From positions 126,501 to 190,500 of the forward strand of contig NC_134367.1 in the NCBI RefSeq assembly GCF_035582795.1: 64,000 nucleotides of DNA, read 5' to 3'. Source of the stretch: Mycteria americana. Lineage: Eukaryota; Chordata; Aves; Ciconiiformes; Ciconiidae. The translations under genes and the position numbers were made by a program. Within the stretch, counting starts at the first letter, position 1. Every line of letters begins with the position of its first letter. Below are positions 12,130 to 63,428 of the stretch, piece after piece. The notes below the pieces were generated by a model. It saw nothing but the letters and a program-made list of their open reading frames with translations. It had not been told where the DNA came from and ran no database searches.

Positions 12130-15100
12130 CTGAAAAGGAAGAGGGAGGAAGACCTGTTCCATGAGGCATGTGGTTGAGAACCCAGCACAGCCTGGGAGGG
12201 GAAGCAGACCCTCCCAGGTGAGCCATCAGCCCCCTCCCCCTGCAGAGGACATGCTGGGTGGGGGATGTGGCAAAGCAGCATTGAAGGAAAGAACTTACCT
12301 GCTGGGCTGTGGGCTCCCCTCCCCAGCTCCTCCATGCTGCTTTGGAAGAGAACAGAGCATCCATCACACCCCAAGCAAGGCCTGCTGAGAGACGCAACAT
12401 GCTCATGACCCTGACAACGCAGGCATGGCGCAGCAGTACGAGGCACTCAGAGTGCAGAAGGCCCTAGCCCACTTGCTACCAAACCCTTTCCCCAGGCCAG
12501 CCTGTCCTGAGACTGCAAAGCCACATCTCCTTCCCACCAGGAGCCCCCACGTACAAAGGGCTGCCACTTCTCAGGGCCACATACATAGCTCCAGTCTGTG
12601 CATGCCCTGGTTCCCAGCTGACACCAGCTCAGACCAGGCTCAGCCCTGTGGCACTGGCAGACCCCAGCCAGGTGCCAGGCTCATGGAGAACAGCCACAAT
12701 GGAATATGCCTCTCACACCCACCACCACAGGCACTTCTGCAAAGACCCACGGGTTAATCCTCCACTACTGGACTGGTACCATCAGCTCTTCCCAAGCACA
12801 GGACAAACACCAGCAAGCTCAGCCCCAGGCCCTAGTCCATGCAGAAGTCAGGATGACCAGGCCTCCATCCTGGCCCAAGCCCCAGGGAAATCAGTGGGAG
12901 GAGAGGGACAACTCTGAGTCCCACCTGAGAAGCCCCTCACTACAACAAAGACACTGTGGTGCTGGAGCGTGTCCAAAGTTTTGGGTGCCTCACTACAAGA
13001 AGGACATTGAGGTGCCAGAGTGCATCCAAAGAAGGGCAATGAAGCTGGTGAAGGGTCTAGAGCAGAAGTCTGATGAGGAGCAGCTGAGGGAACTGGGGTT
13101 GTTGAGCCTGGAGAAAAGGAGACTCAGGGGAGACCTTATCGCTCTCTACAACTACCTGAAAGGAGGTTGTAGCAAGGTGGGTGTCAATCTCTTCTCCCAA
13201 GTAACAAGCAATAGGACAAGAGGAAATGGCCTCAAGTTGCACCGGGGGAGGTTTAGATTGGATATTAGGAAAAATTTCTTCACCAAAAGGGTTGTCAAGT
13301 ACTGGAACAGGCTGCCCAGGGAAGTGGTTGAGTCACCATCCCGGGGGGGGGGGGGAGGGGGGGGGGGTATTTAAAAGATGTATAGATGTGGTGCTTAGAG
13401 ACAGGGTTTAGTGGTGGACTTGGCAGTGCTAGGTTAATGGTTGGACTTGATGATCTTAAAAGTCTTTTCCAACCTAAACAATTCTATGATTCTACGATTC
13501 TAAGCATGTCTGGATAGGCTGGCCTCAGCAAAGAGTGGCAGAAACAGAACAAGTAACATCTCTGGGCACATCTTGAGGGTCAGCATCTGTCCCCCACAGC
13601 TCCACTGCAAAAGCTGAACCACAAGATCTGCCCCTCCACAGCTCAGCTCCCTCTTCACTTGACCTCTCAGCTGACAGAGGCAGAGAAAGCAGCAGGAAGC
13701 TGCCCCTTACTCCCATGCGGATCTCCTCCATGCTCCCACCATGCCTGTGGCCCCAGCAGCTCCCCTTGCACGGGGCACAGAGAAGAAAACAAGACAGAGT
13801 TCACCAGAGAGATCCCTGAACACAAGCAGCAGCTCACCACCTACCCAGATAAGGTTTCACCAACGTTATCATCTTCCTCCTCCTCTTCCTCCTCCTGGCA
13901 AACAAATAAAACAAACCAAACCAAAACAAAAAAACACCATGACACCTCGCTGCCTGGGTAGGTCTCTGCCAGGAATGAGGCTGGGCTGCCCAGAGCCTGT
14001 TCTGGAGCAGCAGGGCAGTTCCCAGCCCCTTCACAAGACACAGTCACCCACCAGGCATGGCACAGACAAAGGGTGCCTACAGGCAGCAGGGGGAAAGATG
14101 GCACCTGCAGTGCTGGGCTGCTGAAATCCTCAGGGCTCAGGCACACAGCCACACAAGGGCAGGGATAGACCTCTTCTCACATCCCCTCCAGCCAGCAGAG
14201 CACCAAACACAGGCTGTGAGTGGGGAACAAGCCGCAAAGCTGATTCAGCTGCTGCACACAGCACACCTTTGCCCAGAGACAGGAGTGGGGTGAGCATGTC
14301 TTGCAGCTGGAGGGCCAGGCAGAGGACCACCCGGGAGCAGGCTGTAAGCAAGGATGACCCCAAGCACTGCCAGGCTGGGCTAGCACTGGAAGCATGAGGT
14401 CAAGGACCAAGTGTCCAGAGGCTCCTGGGCAGGGACACAGCGAGAACAGCAATGCTCTGATTGGCTCTGGACATGCAGGAGGTGTCGTGCAGATGGGCAG
14501 GGCTGAGCCTTAGCCCAGGCTGGCAAGATGATGACCAGACAAAGGCTCCTCTCCTTCAGAGACAACGTCTCACCCCTAGCCATGGCACCAAGTGTGCAGA
14601 ACTGATCCCAGCTCCCTGTTTGACAGTGCCAGCAGAGCAGGGCTGGGAGCTGCTGCAATGCTGGGCCTGACAGGAGAGCTCCCGGAGCAAAGGCTACCTG
14701 AGGAACCACACCTGCCGTGTGAGCCAGATAGAGCACAGAGTGCCCCTCTTCATGTCAGGCCACCATGTACGAGGCAGGCTGCACAGATACGGACAGGGTC
14801 CTGGAAAGCCAGGAGGAGGGAGCTGCATAAGAGTTACTCTTTTCCTGCTCTAGTGTGAGACAGCCCTGGGCATGGGCCAGACTTGCACATACTGTACCCC
14901 AAAGTGGTGTCTGAAGGGAGGGCTCCCTGGGGGGACTGGCTCACTTGGTCTGCCGGGTTCACTGCTCTCCAAGACACATGAAGGGTGAAGGGGCTGTTCC
15001 TGCCTAGAGCCTGGGACAGGGCAAAAGCAGCAGAGTTAGTGCCTGCAACCTGGAGAACGCCCAGCAGGGGATGGCAGGACTGTGGGCAAGGGACAGATAC

Positions 15101-18100
15101 CCCTGCTGTGCTTGGGGGAGGGTGCAAACAAGGGTGGGGAATCACTGCTCAGGGCAGGTACCACAGGGCGCTGAGCTGTGCTACAGCTCAGCAATGCACA
15201 AGAGTTCAGCATGGATAGCAGGGACACCCCCACCCCAGACAGAGAGAGATCAGGCTCCCCAGGTAGGGCAGTGGCAGAAAACACAACAGCAGGGACAACA
15301 CACTCCCTGCTTGGTGTGTTTCACCAGCCAGGCAGCGAGACATCTCTCCTCCACACAGCCCAAAACAGGGTCCCACACTGGAGACCCCGTCCCAGGGCTA
15401 GGCAGAGGGACATGTTTGAGAAATTCCTCCTACCTGCATGTGATGCTTCCCAAAGATCCAGTGCCATCTGGAAGGCCTGGGCCACGGTCAGAGTCACAGC
15501 CTGGGCCTGGGTACAAGAAAGAGGGGGAATGTCTGCTTCCATCTGGGCCCTCAAGCCAAGACAACCCCACTGCCATGAGATCCAAGACCCCCCAGGCTTC
15601 CCTCACTGCCTTTCCCTGCAGAGCACGCATGTGGAAGGCCAATACTGTATCTGTCTACCCACATGGGCCAGCCATCCCCAAGAGGAGATCCCAGAGAAGC
15701 TGGGCCAGAAGAACCTCCTTTTGCTCACCACCCACCTCTGCAGTGGTCAAGCACACATGTGCTCCCTGGCTCCATTTCCAGCTGAGGTGCACAGAGGTAA
15801 AGGCCTTCTCTCTCTGAAGGGGAAGAAGGAAGGCCCTTGCTCCCACCCTTACCTCACAGAGCTAAGACCAGATGGGAAGTGCTTACAATCTTCTTCTTGG
15901 GTGAGAGGAAGGCATGGCACTCCAGTGCCCCGCTCTCCTGGCTTTGGGCAACATAAGCGAAGACTTTGTTCTGCAGCTTGTCTGTTGTGCAGTAGGAGAT
16001 CCTGCAGGCAGAGAGGAGCTGCTCAGGGCAATAAGGGACCCCAGCACAGGTCTTCTGCTGTGCTGCCAGCACTCCAACAAGCAGTGCTGACAGCCTGAGG
16101 CTTTCATCTGCCCCAGATGATCAAGCAGCCCAATACCGCAGCAAGGGCCAGAGGCTGCCTGGCACCTCTAGCAAGAGATCACTGCATCCATAGGGATTCC
16201 CTCCTGCATTGCCCCAGTGTACTCCTTGATCCTCTGATGCCCAGTTCAACCCCAATGTATGATCTCAAGCACTGAGACAAAAGGAGCACAGAAGGGTGGG
16301 CAATTGCCTCCAAGGACACGATTGGAGGCCAGGCAGTAGGATGGTCTGCCTTGGCACATGAGCTCTGGTGCCAAGACACAAATTTTGCACCAAGGAGATG
16401 TCCTGTCTCTGCTTACCATCTAGCCACCAGCCTGCAGCCAAGCTCCCCTCACACCCAGCACCCACAGACACCCAATCCAGCCAAAGCACAGCTGGCAGCA
16501 GTAAAAAAACAACCCATCAGCTCTTACAGCAACTGCCTTTAGCCAGCCTGAGTAAGCTGCAGTCCATGGCACCCTCATCCCACTGCAGCCAGAAGGGCAG
16601 TCCTGTGTCAGTGGAGAGAACCAGACGTGCAGTCCTGCCCTAGCTGTGGGAACTTTCCAACCATCAGCCTCAACATCCTGCTTGAATGCCAGAAGAGACA
16701 AGCAGGGCTGAGGGAAAAGACAGATGGACTGACCCAGAACTCAAGGCTGCCCAGGACCCTGCCTGCACTCAGCCCCAGGCAGTGCTGTGGGGCACAGCAG
16801 GGAGAGGGCATGGGCCTCAGGGACCCAAAGGAAGACCTAAGCTTGAAGGTACCACTGACAGAAGACCCAGCCCTCCCTGGCTGCTCAAGATCCCATCAGT
16901 CTCCAGCTGGCTGCTGGGGAACACTCAGGCCCTCCACATGCCATGCCCACCTGTAGATGGAGATGTTCTCAACCATCTCCTTTGTGTCTGCATCCTGCAG
17001 CGAGATGCCCCTCGGAGACACTGTCAGAATCACCTTCTGGAACTTGCGAGCTCCCACCCGTGCCTGGCAGTGGGGAGACACCAGACACCTCTGCAAATCT
17101 GGCAAGGGTCTTCACCCTGCCTTGCTGGCAGGAGTCCCCCAGACTCTGTACAGAGTGCCACCCACTTGGACCCTGGCTGCAAAGGCTCCTGCCGTAGGGA
17201 TGGGAAAGCAGAGCCTGGAGATCAGGCATGCCCTGCATAGAACACCCCTAGAATCTGTTCACACTACTGCTATGCATACAGGAAAGGACAGACCCCACCT
17301 CCCCCGGTACTTCACCCTCCTCTCCATGCTGTGACAAGCACAGCTCTGCTCCTAGCCGCGTTCCTGGTGTGAGAGCAGGCAGCGGCAGCTATCCTGCAGG
17401 AAGACAGCCTCCGCCACAGCACACAGGCAGAGACCAGCCAGCTTCTTGCATGCTACCCTCCTCTTGGGAACAGCATGGTCCCTAGCTGGGGTTCAGGGCT
17501 GGGATATGGACACTTCCCAGAGTCCAGGGGCTAGGCTCTGAATTGGCTCTTCTCCACCCCAGCACAGCAGTGCCCCAGGGCCAGCTCTCACCGTGGCAAT
17601 GATCCGGCGGATGGCAGCAGCAGCCATGTCTTCTCCTTTGGGTTTTTCTACCAGCGTCATGCCTAGATACTTGAGTGTGAAGCACATCCCCTCAAGGAGT
17701 GGCTCCTGCATATCAGCCCAGCTCTCAGGAAGCTCTGCAAAGACAAAATCCCTTAGCAGCATAAGCTACATGCCAGTGGCCCCATGGCTAGTCCCAACAG
17801 AGCCACCTCACCTTGTTGCAGCTTCACTGCTCCCAGCAGCAGTGCTGCTGCCTGCACTCAGCAGGGCACTCTCCTGGCTCTGTGACATTCTTGAAGAGGA
17901 ACAGAACAAGAGGACAGTTCACCCTCAAAGCTTTTAGTCCTCCATTCCTGGAGGTGCAGGCTCTGTCAGCACAGATAAGCTCCTGCATATCTGCATAGGG
18001 CCTCAGATGCTGCAGTGTTCAGTGCTATCTGCAAAAACCTTGCATTTCCAGGTCTCATCTATTTCACTACAAGCAGGATGTGCTCTGTACTGCATTCATC

Positions 18101-20433
18101 TCACTCGCCTAAGCCACTGGCACTCCTCAGGAACAGCAGCATTAGCTGCCACACTCGATCAGGTCAATATCCCCAAGTTGTCCCAGTGTAACCAAAGCCA
18201 AACCCTCTGGCAGCGATCATTTGCAGCAGCAGGCTTCCAGGGAAGGGGTAGCTTGTCCAGCACTCATGGTCCAAGCTGAGGTGACTGGGAAGCAACTGCA
18301 CCACAAAGATTCTGTGTTAAGGAAGAGCTCAGACTGGTATTTCAAGGATGCAAACTAGCTTCCAGGAAAACACATTTTATGGATGAACTCCAACGCACAG
18401 AGGGAGGAAGATCATTGGACTTGATGATCTTAAAGGTCTTTTCCAACCTAAGTGATTCTATGAGAGCTCCCACATGCATTACTTTGGAGGTCACAGAATT
18501 AAAGGGGCACTGGCTTCTGTTTCCTGTGTCCTCTCTTTTCAAACCACATTGCTGCACTCAAGAAAATAAAAACAAATACAAAAACCAAAACCAACAGGCA
18601 GAGTGTCTGTTCACTCAAGGCAGATTCCCTAGGGACAGTCCTCAGCATCTCCAGCTTCCTTCAGAAACCAGTCTGTTTCACCAGCAGGTTCTGCCATACG
18701 GCAGATGTGCTGGTAAGAGAAGGAGCCCTGGCTCTACGGTCAGTCCCGACACCGCTGCTGTTGGCGGAGAACACACGAAGCAAGCACCGTAGAAGCATCC
18801 ATTCAACCTCTGCTCCCACAAGACAAAGCCACTGGCTTCAACAGAAAGTTCACTCTTATAGAAGGCAAAAGCTTTAGTTATCAGACTAGTGTGCCACACA
18901 CAAACAAACACTTTTCTTGTGCCAAGCACTTCCTGGTGATAATTTTCAAGGAGAGCTGAAGCAGATATTAGCACACATTTACTTTCCTCAAATCCTAAAG
19001 GGCACAAGGATAGTCAGAGAGGAGATATGCAGAAGGGCTAAGACACAGGGAGTCACAGTCTCTCTCTTCTTCTTGGGGATTCATCCCACAGAGGAGGGAA
19101 GGAACAGGAACACAAAAGTTACATGCTCTGCTACAAACACCAGGTTTGTACACTTCCCTGGGAATTGCCCAGGTATCTCCTGTTCACGTTAAGCTAATAC
19201 TTTTCAGGGTTATTTTTCATGTCTTTCCTGGGATTAGCTCCCTGAACATTACTGTCACACTTGCAGAAGGCTCCGACTCATAACTGGAATAACCTGAACC
19301 CACAGGGAAATCAGGAGACCTTATTTGCACAGCATACTCCTGCACAAATTACAACTACCAGCAAACCCACTTGGTACCATGCAGGTGTCAGGGATCTCTC
19401 CCCAGGGTAAGAGAGCACTGTCTCACTCCGAACTTTGATAACAGCCCACACATGCCAGGGCTGCCAGAGTGAGCTCTGCTGCTCCAGTAAAGCCTTTGGG
19501 CAGCTATGACTAAGAAAGCCCAGGCACAGCCCTCCTGGTGGGTCTGTAGGGTCAGTCTCGGATCTGGCTGTGACACAGACAGCATGGCAGTCAGCCTGCA
19601 GCGAGTGACGTGCAGGCCTGCCACGCTCACTGCATGCATGTCCACACCTGCAGAGAACCAGGCGCAGCAGTTCGGGGAGGCCAAGGCCTGCACAGGCTGG
19701 GGAGGGCACCTGCAGACAGGCTGCAGCGCATTCCAGCACCTGGCACCGCCGGCACTGCCTGTCACAGCTGCCCAAGGCCTTTCAGCCCACCGGCGCAGGT
19801 GGCCTCAATTCAAAAGTGGGGCATGAGGCTGGCAGCCAGGGGAGCGTGGCAGGGAGGGCCAGGCAAGCAGCCTACAATGCTGCTACCTGCCTCAGCCTGC
19901 AGCCCCATAGCCTGCCCCCAGGTACTGCCACAGCCTGCTCCACAGCCCCCCCGCTGCCTCCCAGTGCCGCCAGCCCACCTCAGCCCGCGGCCCCACGGCA
20001 TGGCCACAGCCCATCTGCCGGACGACGGGCACCTAACTGCTCCTCACAGCATCACCAGTCCACCTTAGCCCGCAGCCACAGCCCGTCCCCCGGACCCCAC
20101 ACCGCTCCCACAGCGCCGCCAGCCCACCTCAGCCCGCGGCCCCACGGCACGGCCGCAGCCGTGCCCCACATTGCTCCCCACAGCAGGCAGCGGCCGCGTC
20201 CCGGGCCTAGCCAGACCGAGATGCGGGCTCCCTCTGCCCCACCCCCGGCGCACCGGCACCGGGGCAGGCCCGGAGCGACGCCCCGCCCGGCCCCTGCCAC
20301 AGGTGAGCCCAGCCCCGGCCTCGGCCCGCAGCCGCAGCCCGCACTCACTGCGCCGCCGGCGGAGCCCCAAGCCGTGCCGGGCGAGGCGCGGGCTCCGCAG
20401 CACGGCGCGCCCCGCCGCCCGCAGCGCTTCCAT
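11815..20433 (-). CDS. LDLRAP1/ARH-like PTB-domain clathrin adaptor
   Basis: Minus-strand spliced gene. Exons 1-5 (20349-20433, 17592-17734, 16951-17063, 15887-16001, 15434-15506) are solid: phases fit and they encode an N-terminus [20 protein letters not shown] and a full PTB domain closely resembling LDLRAP1, with [64 protein letters not shown] and [12 protein letters not shown]. In LDLRAP1 this domain binds FxNPxY signals of LDL-receptor family tails for clathrin endocytosis. C-terminal exons proposed here are 14945-15010, 12299-12381 and 11815-12129, giving a 330-residue protein (human LDLRAP1 is 308); another in-phase exon could lie between. The last exon keeps a WDKP tetrapeptide as in LDLRAP1, but the clathrin box LLDLE was not found. 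It starts 256 bp from IFT172, head to head. It is probably a paralogue of LDLRAP1 and not LDLRAP1 itself, so no symbol is given. Confidence 0.85.
12299..12381 (-). CDS. ARH-like gene, candidate penultimate exon
   Basis: Acceptor CTCAGCAG and a perfect donor CAG|GTAAGT. Needs phase 1 in and gives phase 0 out. Encodes [20 protein letters not shown] then GEPTAQQ. The position and the exon end after Gln parallel the LDLRAP1 exon carrying VWELDDGLDEAFSRLAQSR...NPQ, but the AP-2 motif is not clearly kept. Confidence 0.5.
12945..13503 (+). mobile_element. CR1 LINE 3' fragment
   Basis: Sense-oriented, 5'-truncated CR1 piece. Translation shows the C-terminal CR1 landmarks [45 protein letters not shown] and [10 protein letters not shown], then the 3' end TTGGACTTGATGATCTT and the ATTCTATGATTCTA tail. 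It is antisense to the ARH-like gene intron. Two G-runs interrupt it at 13343-13367. The phrase GGTGCTGGAGCGTGTCCAAAG at its start appears out of order, suggesting a small internal rearrangement. Confidence 0.9.
14945..15010 (-). CDS. ARH-like gene, candidate exon 6
   Basis: Acceptor GTCCCAG and donor CCAA|GTGAGC, phase 1 in and out, so it fits exon 5. It reads [20 protein letters not shown] across the junction, weakly like GARQDCTPSLKS in LDLRAP1. The region after the PTB domain is poorly conserved in the family, so the call rests on splice sites, phase and the short GxRQ match. Confidence 0.45.
15434..15506 (-). CDS. ARH-like gene exon 5 (PTB C-terminal helix)
   Basis: Acceptor GTACCCAG and donor GCAG|GTAGGA. 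Encodes [20 protein letters not shown], the long closing helix of the PTB domain ([19 protein letters not shown] in LDLRAP1). Ends in phase 1. Confidence 0.94.
15887..16001 (-). CDS. ARH-like gene exon 4 (PTB domain)
   Basis: Acceptor CTGCCTGCAG and donor ATT|GTAAGC. Encodes [20 protein letters not shown] then [14 protein letters not shown], the best-conserved PTB stretch. 115 nt, ends in phase 0. Confidence 0.96.
16951..17063 (-). CDS. ARH-like gene exon 3 (PTB domain)
   Basis: Acceptor CTGCCAG and donor ACAG|GTGGGC. Encodes [19 protein letters not shown], then [14 protein letters not shown]. Close to the LDLRAP1 segment KVTLKVSPRGI...LIENVSIYR. Ends in phase 2. Confidence 0.95.
17592..17734 (-). 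CDS. ARH-like gene exon 2 (PTB domain start)
   Basis: Acceptor TTTGCAG and donor ACG|GTGAGA. Encodes [16 protein letters not shown], then [18 protein letters not shown] and [11 protein letters not shown], the first strands and helix of the PTB fold. 143 nt, ends in phase 0. Confidence 0.95.
18413..18466 (+). mobile_element. CR1 3'-tail remnant
   Basis: A 50-bp piece matching the CR1 3' end (TTGGACTTGATGATCTTAAA then CTTTTCCAACCTAAGTGATT), in an intron of the ARH-like gene. Confidence 0.8.
19930..20190. repeat. GC-rich minisatellite, about 70-80 bp unit
   Basis: The phrase CCAGCCCACCTCAGCCCGCG followed by GCCCCACGGCA recurs at about 19970 and 20117, with a diverged copy between them (CCAGTCCACCTTAGCCCGCA). 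Units begin around CACAGC. It lies in ARH-like intron 1, next to the shared promoter. Confidence 0.75.
20349..20433 (-). CDS. ARH-like gene exon 1
   Basis: ATG at 20433-20431. Encodes [20 protein letters not shown] then GLGLRRRR, matching the LDLRAP1 N-terminus (MDALKSAGRALIRSPSLAK). The donor is CGCA|GTGAGT, phase 1, and it joins exon 2 to give RRRR-KLPESW, like HRKLPENW in LDLRAP1. Confidence 0.9.
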
Positions 20434-20522
20434 GGCGGAGCCGGAGCTGGAGCCGAGCCCTGCCGGTACCAGGGCGGCGGGAGGTCCGAGCGGGGGGAAC
20501 CGTCCGCCGCTGGGCTCGGCGT

Positions 20523-20534
20523 GCTGACGTCAGC
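20523..20534. promoter_or_regulatory. CRE palindrome (CREB/ATF site)
   Basis: GCTGACGTCAGC, containing the full consensus TGACGTCA at 20525-20532 within a 12-bp perfect palindrome. Confidence 0.75.
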
Positions 20535-20552
20535 AGCGGCGGAGGCTCTGGG

Positions 20553-20566
20553 GTTGCCGGGGCAAC
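20553..20566. promoter_or_regulatory. RFX X-box
   Basis: GTTGCC-GG-GGCAAC, a perfect inverted repeat fitting the X-box consensus GTNRCC N0-3 RGYAAC bound by RFX factors at ciliary genes. It lies 124 bp upstream of the IFT172 start codon and 120 bp from the ARH-like start codon. Confidence 0.85.
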
Positions 20567-20568
20567 GA

Positions 20569-20578
20569 GGGGCGGGGC
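20569..20578. promoter_or_regulatory. GC box (Sp1-type)
   Basis: GGGGCGGGGC directly next to the X-box in the CpG island. Confidence 0.6.
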
Positions 20579-20587
20579 GAGGTGGGC

Positions 20588-20589
<2 letters not shown>

Positions 20590-20629
<40 letters not shown>
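20590..20629. repeat. (GGC)13 trinucleotide repeat, probable IFT172 5' UTR
   Basis: An uninterrupted run of about 13 GGC units, 60 bp before the IFT172 ATG. Confidence 0.9.
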
Positions 20630-20640
20630 TAGACCCGTCC

Positions 20641-20686
20641 CGGTGGCGGTCCCAGTCTCGGTCCCGGTGGCGGTCCCGGTCCCGGC
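20641..20686. repeat. Short GGTCCCGGTGGC tandem array in IFT172 5' UTR
   Basis: Units of 6-12 bp (CGGTGGCGGTCC, CAGTCT, CGGTCC, CGGTGGCGGTCC, CGGTCC) run up to the start codon. Confidence 0.75.
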
Positions 20687-20689
20687 GCG

Positions 20690-62298
<41,609 letters not shown>

Positions 62299-62353
62299 GC
62301 TGGACTGTGGCAGCTTTCAGTCCTGTTCTTCAGCACCCTCCACTTCCAACCGC

Positions 62354-62359
62354 AATAAA
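62354..62359 (+). terminator. IFT172: IFT172 poly(A) signal AATAAA
   Basis: Only 56 nt after the stop codon, followed by a T/G-rich stretch (TGCTGTGCTCCTGTTTGTC). It implies a 3' UTR of under 100 nt. Confidence 0.8.
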
Positions 62360-62384
62360 CATGTCTCTCAACCCTGCTGTGCTC

Positions 62385-62650
62385 CTGTTTGTCAGGGATG
62401 CTGAGCCCAGGAACACGTGTAGCTCCCAGGGCACAGGGCTGTAACCCTGTACACGTGTCCCTCTGCCTCAACCTAGCTATGCTAAACATGTGCCCTCTGC
62501 CCTTTTGGTTGACTGTCACGCTGGGACCATTGCTGTGCCTGGTGGAGGGGAAGCATGGAGATGGGTGTCCACACCAGCTGCACTGTCCTTCCATCAGTGG
62601 GCCCAGCTCCCAGCAGGCATCCACCCTGGGGAGCCACTTATAGCAGCCAG
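62385..62650. other. Short intergenic gap between convergent IFT172 and KRTCAP3
   Basis: About 270 bp between the two inferred 3' ends. Nothing else was seen. Confidence 0.6.
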
Positions 62651-62666
62651 TGTGAAAATGAAAAGT

Positions 62667-62672
62667 TTTATT
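62667..62672 (-). terminator. KRTCAP3: KRTCAP3 poly(A) signal
   Basis: AATAAA on the minus strand (GAGTAAATAAAACTTTTC), followed on that strand by CATTTTCACACTGGCTGC. It implies a 3' UTR of about 670 nt if no further splicing occurs. Confidence 0.6.
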
Positions 62673-63344
62673 TACTCAGGGAAAGAACAGAGGCTCACAA
62701 CAAAGGGGCTCCTCACCTTCCACTCCTTGGTCTGCAGGAGCACAGGCACAGCAAGCTGACCCTGCCTGCTCTGCAGCAGAACCACCAGGACCCTGGCCAG
62801 CTCTGGCTGTTGCCAGGCCCCAGCACCTCTGCCCACCCCCATCACTGCATGTAAAAGACCAATGGAGCCTTTAGTGTGCCAGGAAGGGCCTTGCAGCTTG
62901 GGGAGAGAAGAGGAGAGCATCCAGGACCCATGGCACCTGCTGGGCAAAAGCTGCCTGGTGACCCTGGGCAGCTTGTGTCTGGAACCTGCAGGGTTTGTCC
63001 CAGGTGGGGTGGTGGGGCTGGGGGGGGAGGGGGAAGGCACACACCTCCCCCCTGCAGCCCACCCTACCCACGCCTACACCTGGGCCAGGAGCACAGTGCA
63101 GGTGCAACTTCACCTCGCTGGATCACAGCATTCCTGCAGCATCACCTGGGAGTGAAAAAGCACACATGAGTGCAGGACTGTGCTGCAGGGCCAGGCATAC
63201 GCTGACACCTCTGGCCAGTATCTGTAGCATGTGCTTGAAAAGAGACGTTTCAGGGGGCTGGTGTGGGCAGGGGCCCTCTTCACAGCAGATCCTGCCCCCT
63301 CCTGTCCCCCAAGCATAGCCCATGCCCTGCACTCACCTCTCCAG

Positions 63345-63428
63345 CTAGGCACAAGACTCAGCCAGCCCTGCCAGGAGTTGCTGCATCTCACGTGGTGGCC
63401 CCTCCTTCACTGTACTTGGCCCAGCCAG
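63345..63428 (-). CDS. KRTCAP3: KRTCAP3 candidate last coding exon
   Basis: Excellent pyrimidine tract and acceptor (CCTCTTTTTTTTCTCTCTAG). Phase 0 reading gives LAGPSTVKEGPPREMQQLLA then GLAESCA and TAG. It weakly resembles the polar human tail (EEMTELESPK...NEQLL). A consensus donor (GAG|GTGAGT) 8 nt past the stop codon suggests a possible 3' UTR intron. Confidence 0.6.
   Translation of the reverse strand: MAGPSTVKEGPPREMQQLLAGLAESCA

Larger units (their letters stand above)
20434..20689. promoter_or_regulatory. Bidirectional CpG-island promoter of IFT172 and the ARH-like gene
   Basis: The two start codons face away from each other across 256 bp of very GC- and CpG-rich sequence with no obvious TATA box. 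Visible elements are a palindromic CRE (20523-20534), an X-box (20553-20566), a GC box (20569-20578) and a (GGC)n run (20590-20629). Actual transcription start sites cannot be seen from the sequence. Confidence 0.8.

Noticed and set aside
13560-13690. Minus-strand acidic open stretch ([27 protein letters not shown]) after a CTGTCAG acceptor
   Set aside because: It looks protein-like and could be an ARH-like tail exon, but no convincing donor was found before its stop and no family match is recognisable.
14574-14666. Possible extra ARH-like exon (phase 1 in and out, reading [13 protein letters not shown])
   Set aside because: Splice sites and phase fit, but the sequence shows no similarity to the LDLRAP1 tail; kept out for lack of support.
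15178-16098. 306-codon + strand open frame
   Set aside because: It is antisense to ARH-like exons 4 and 5, whose conservation is on the minus strand.
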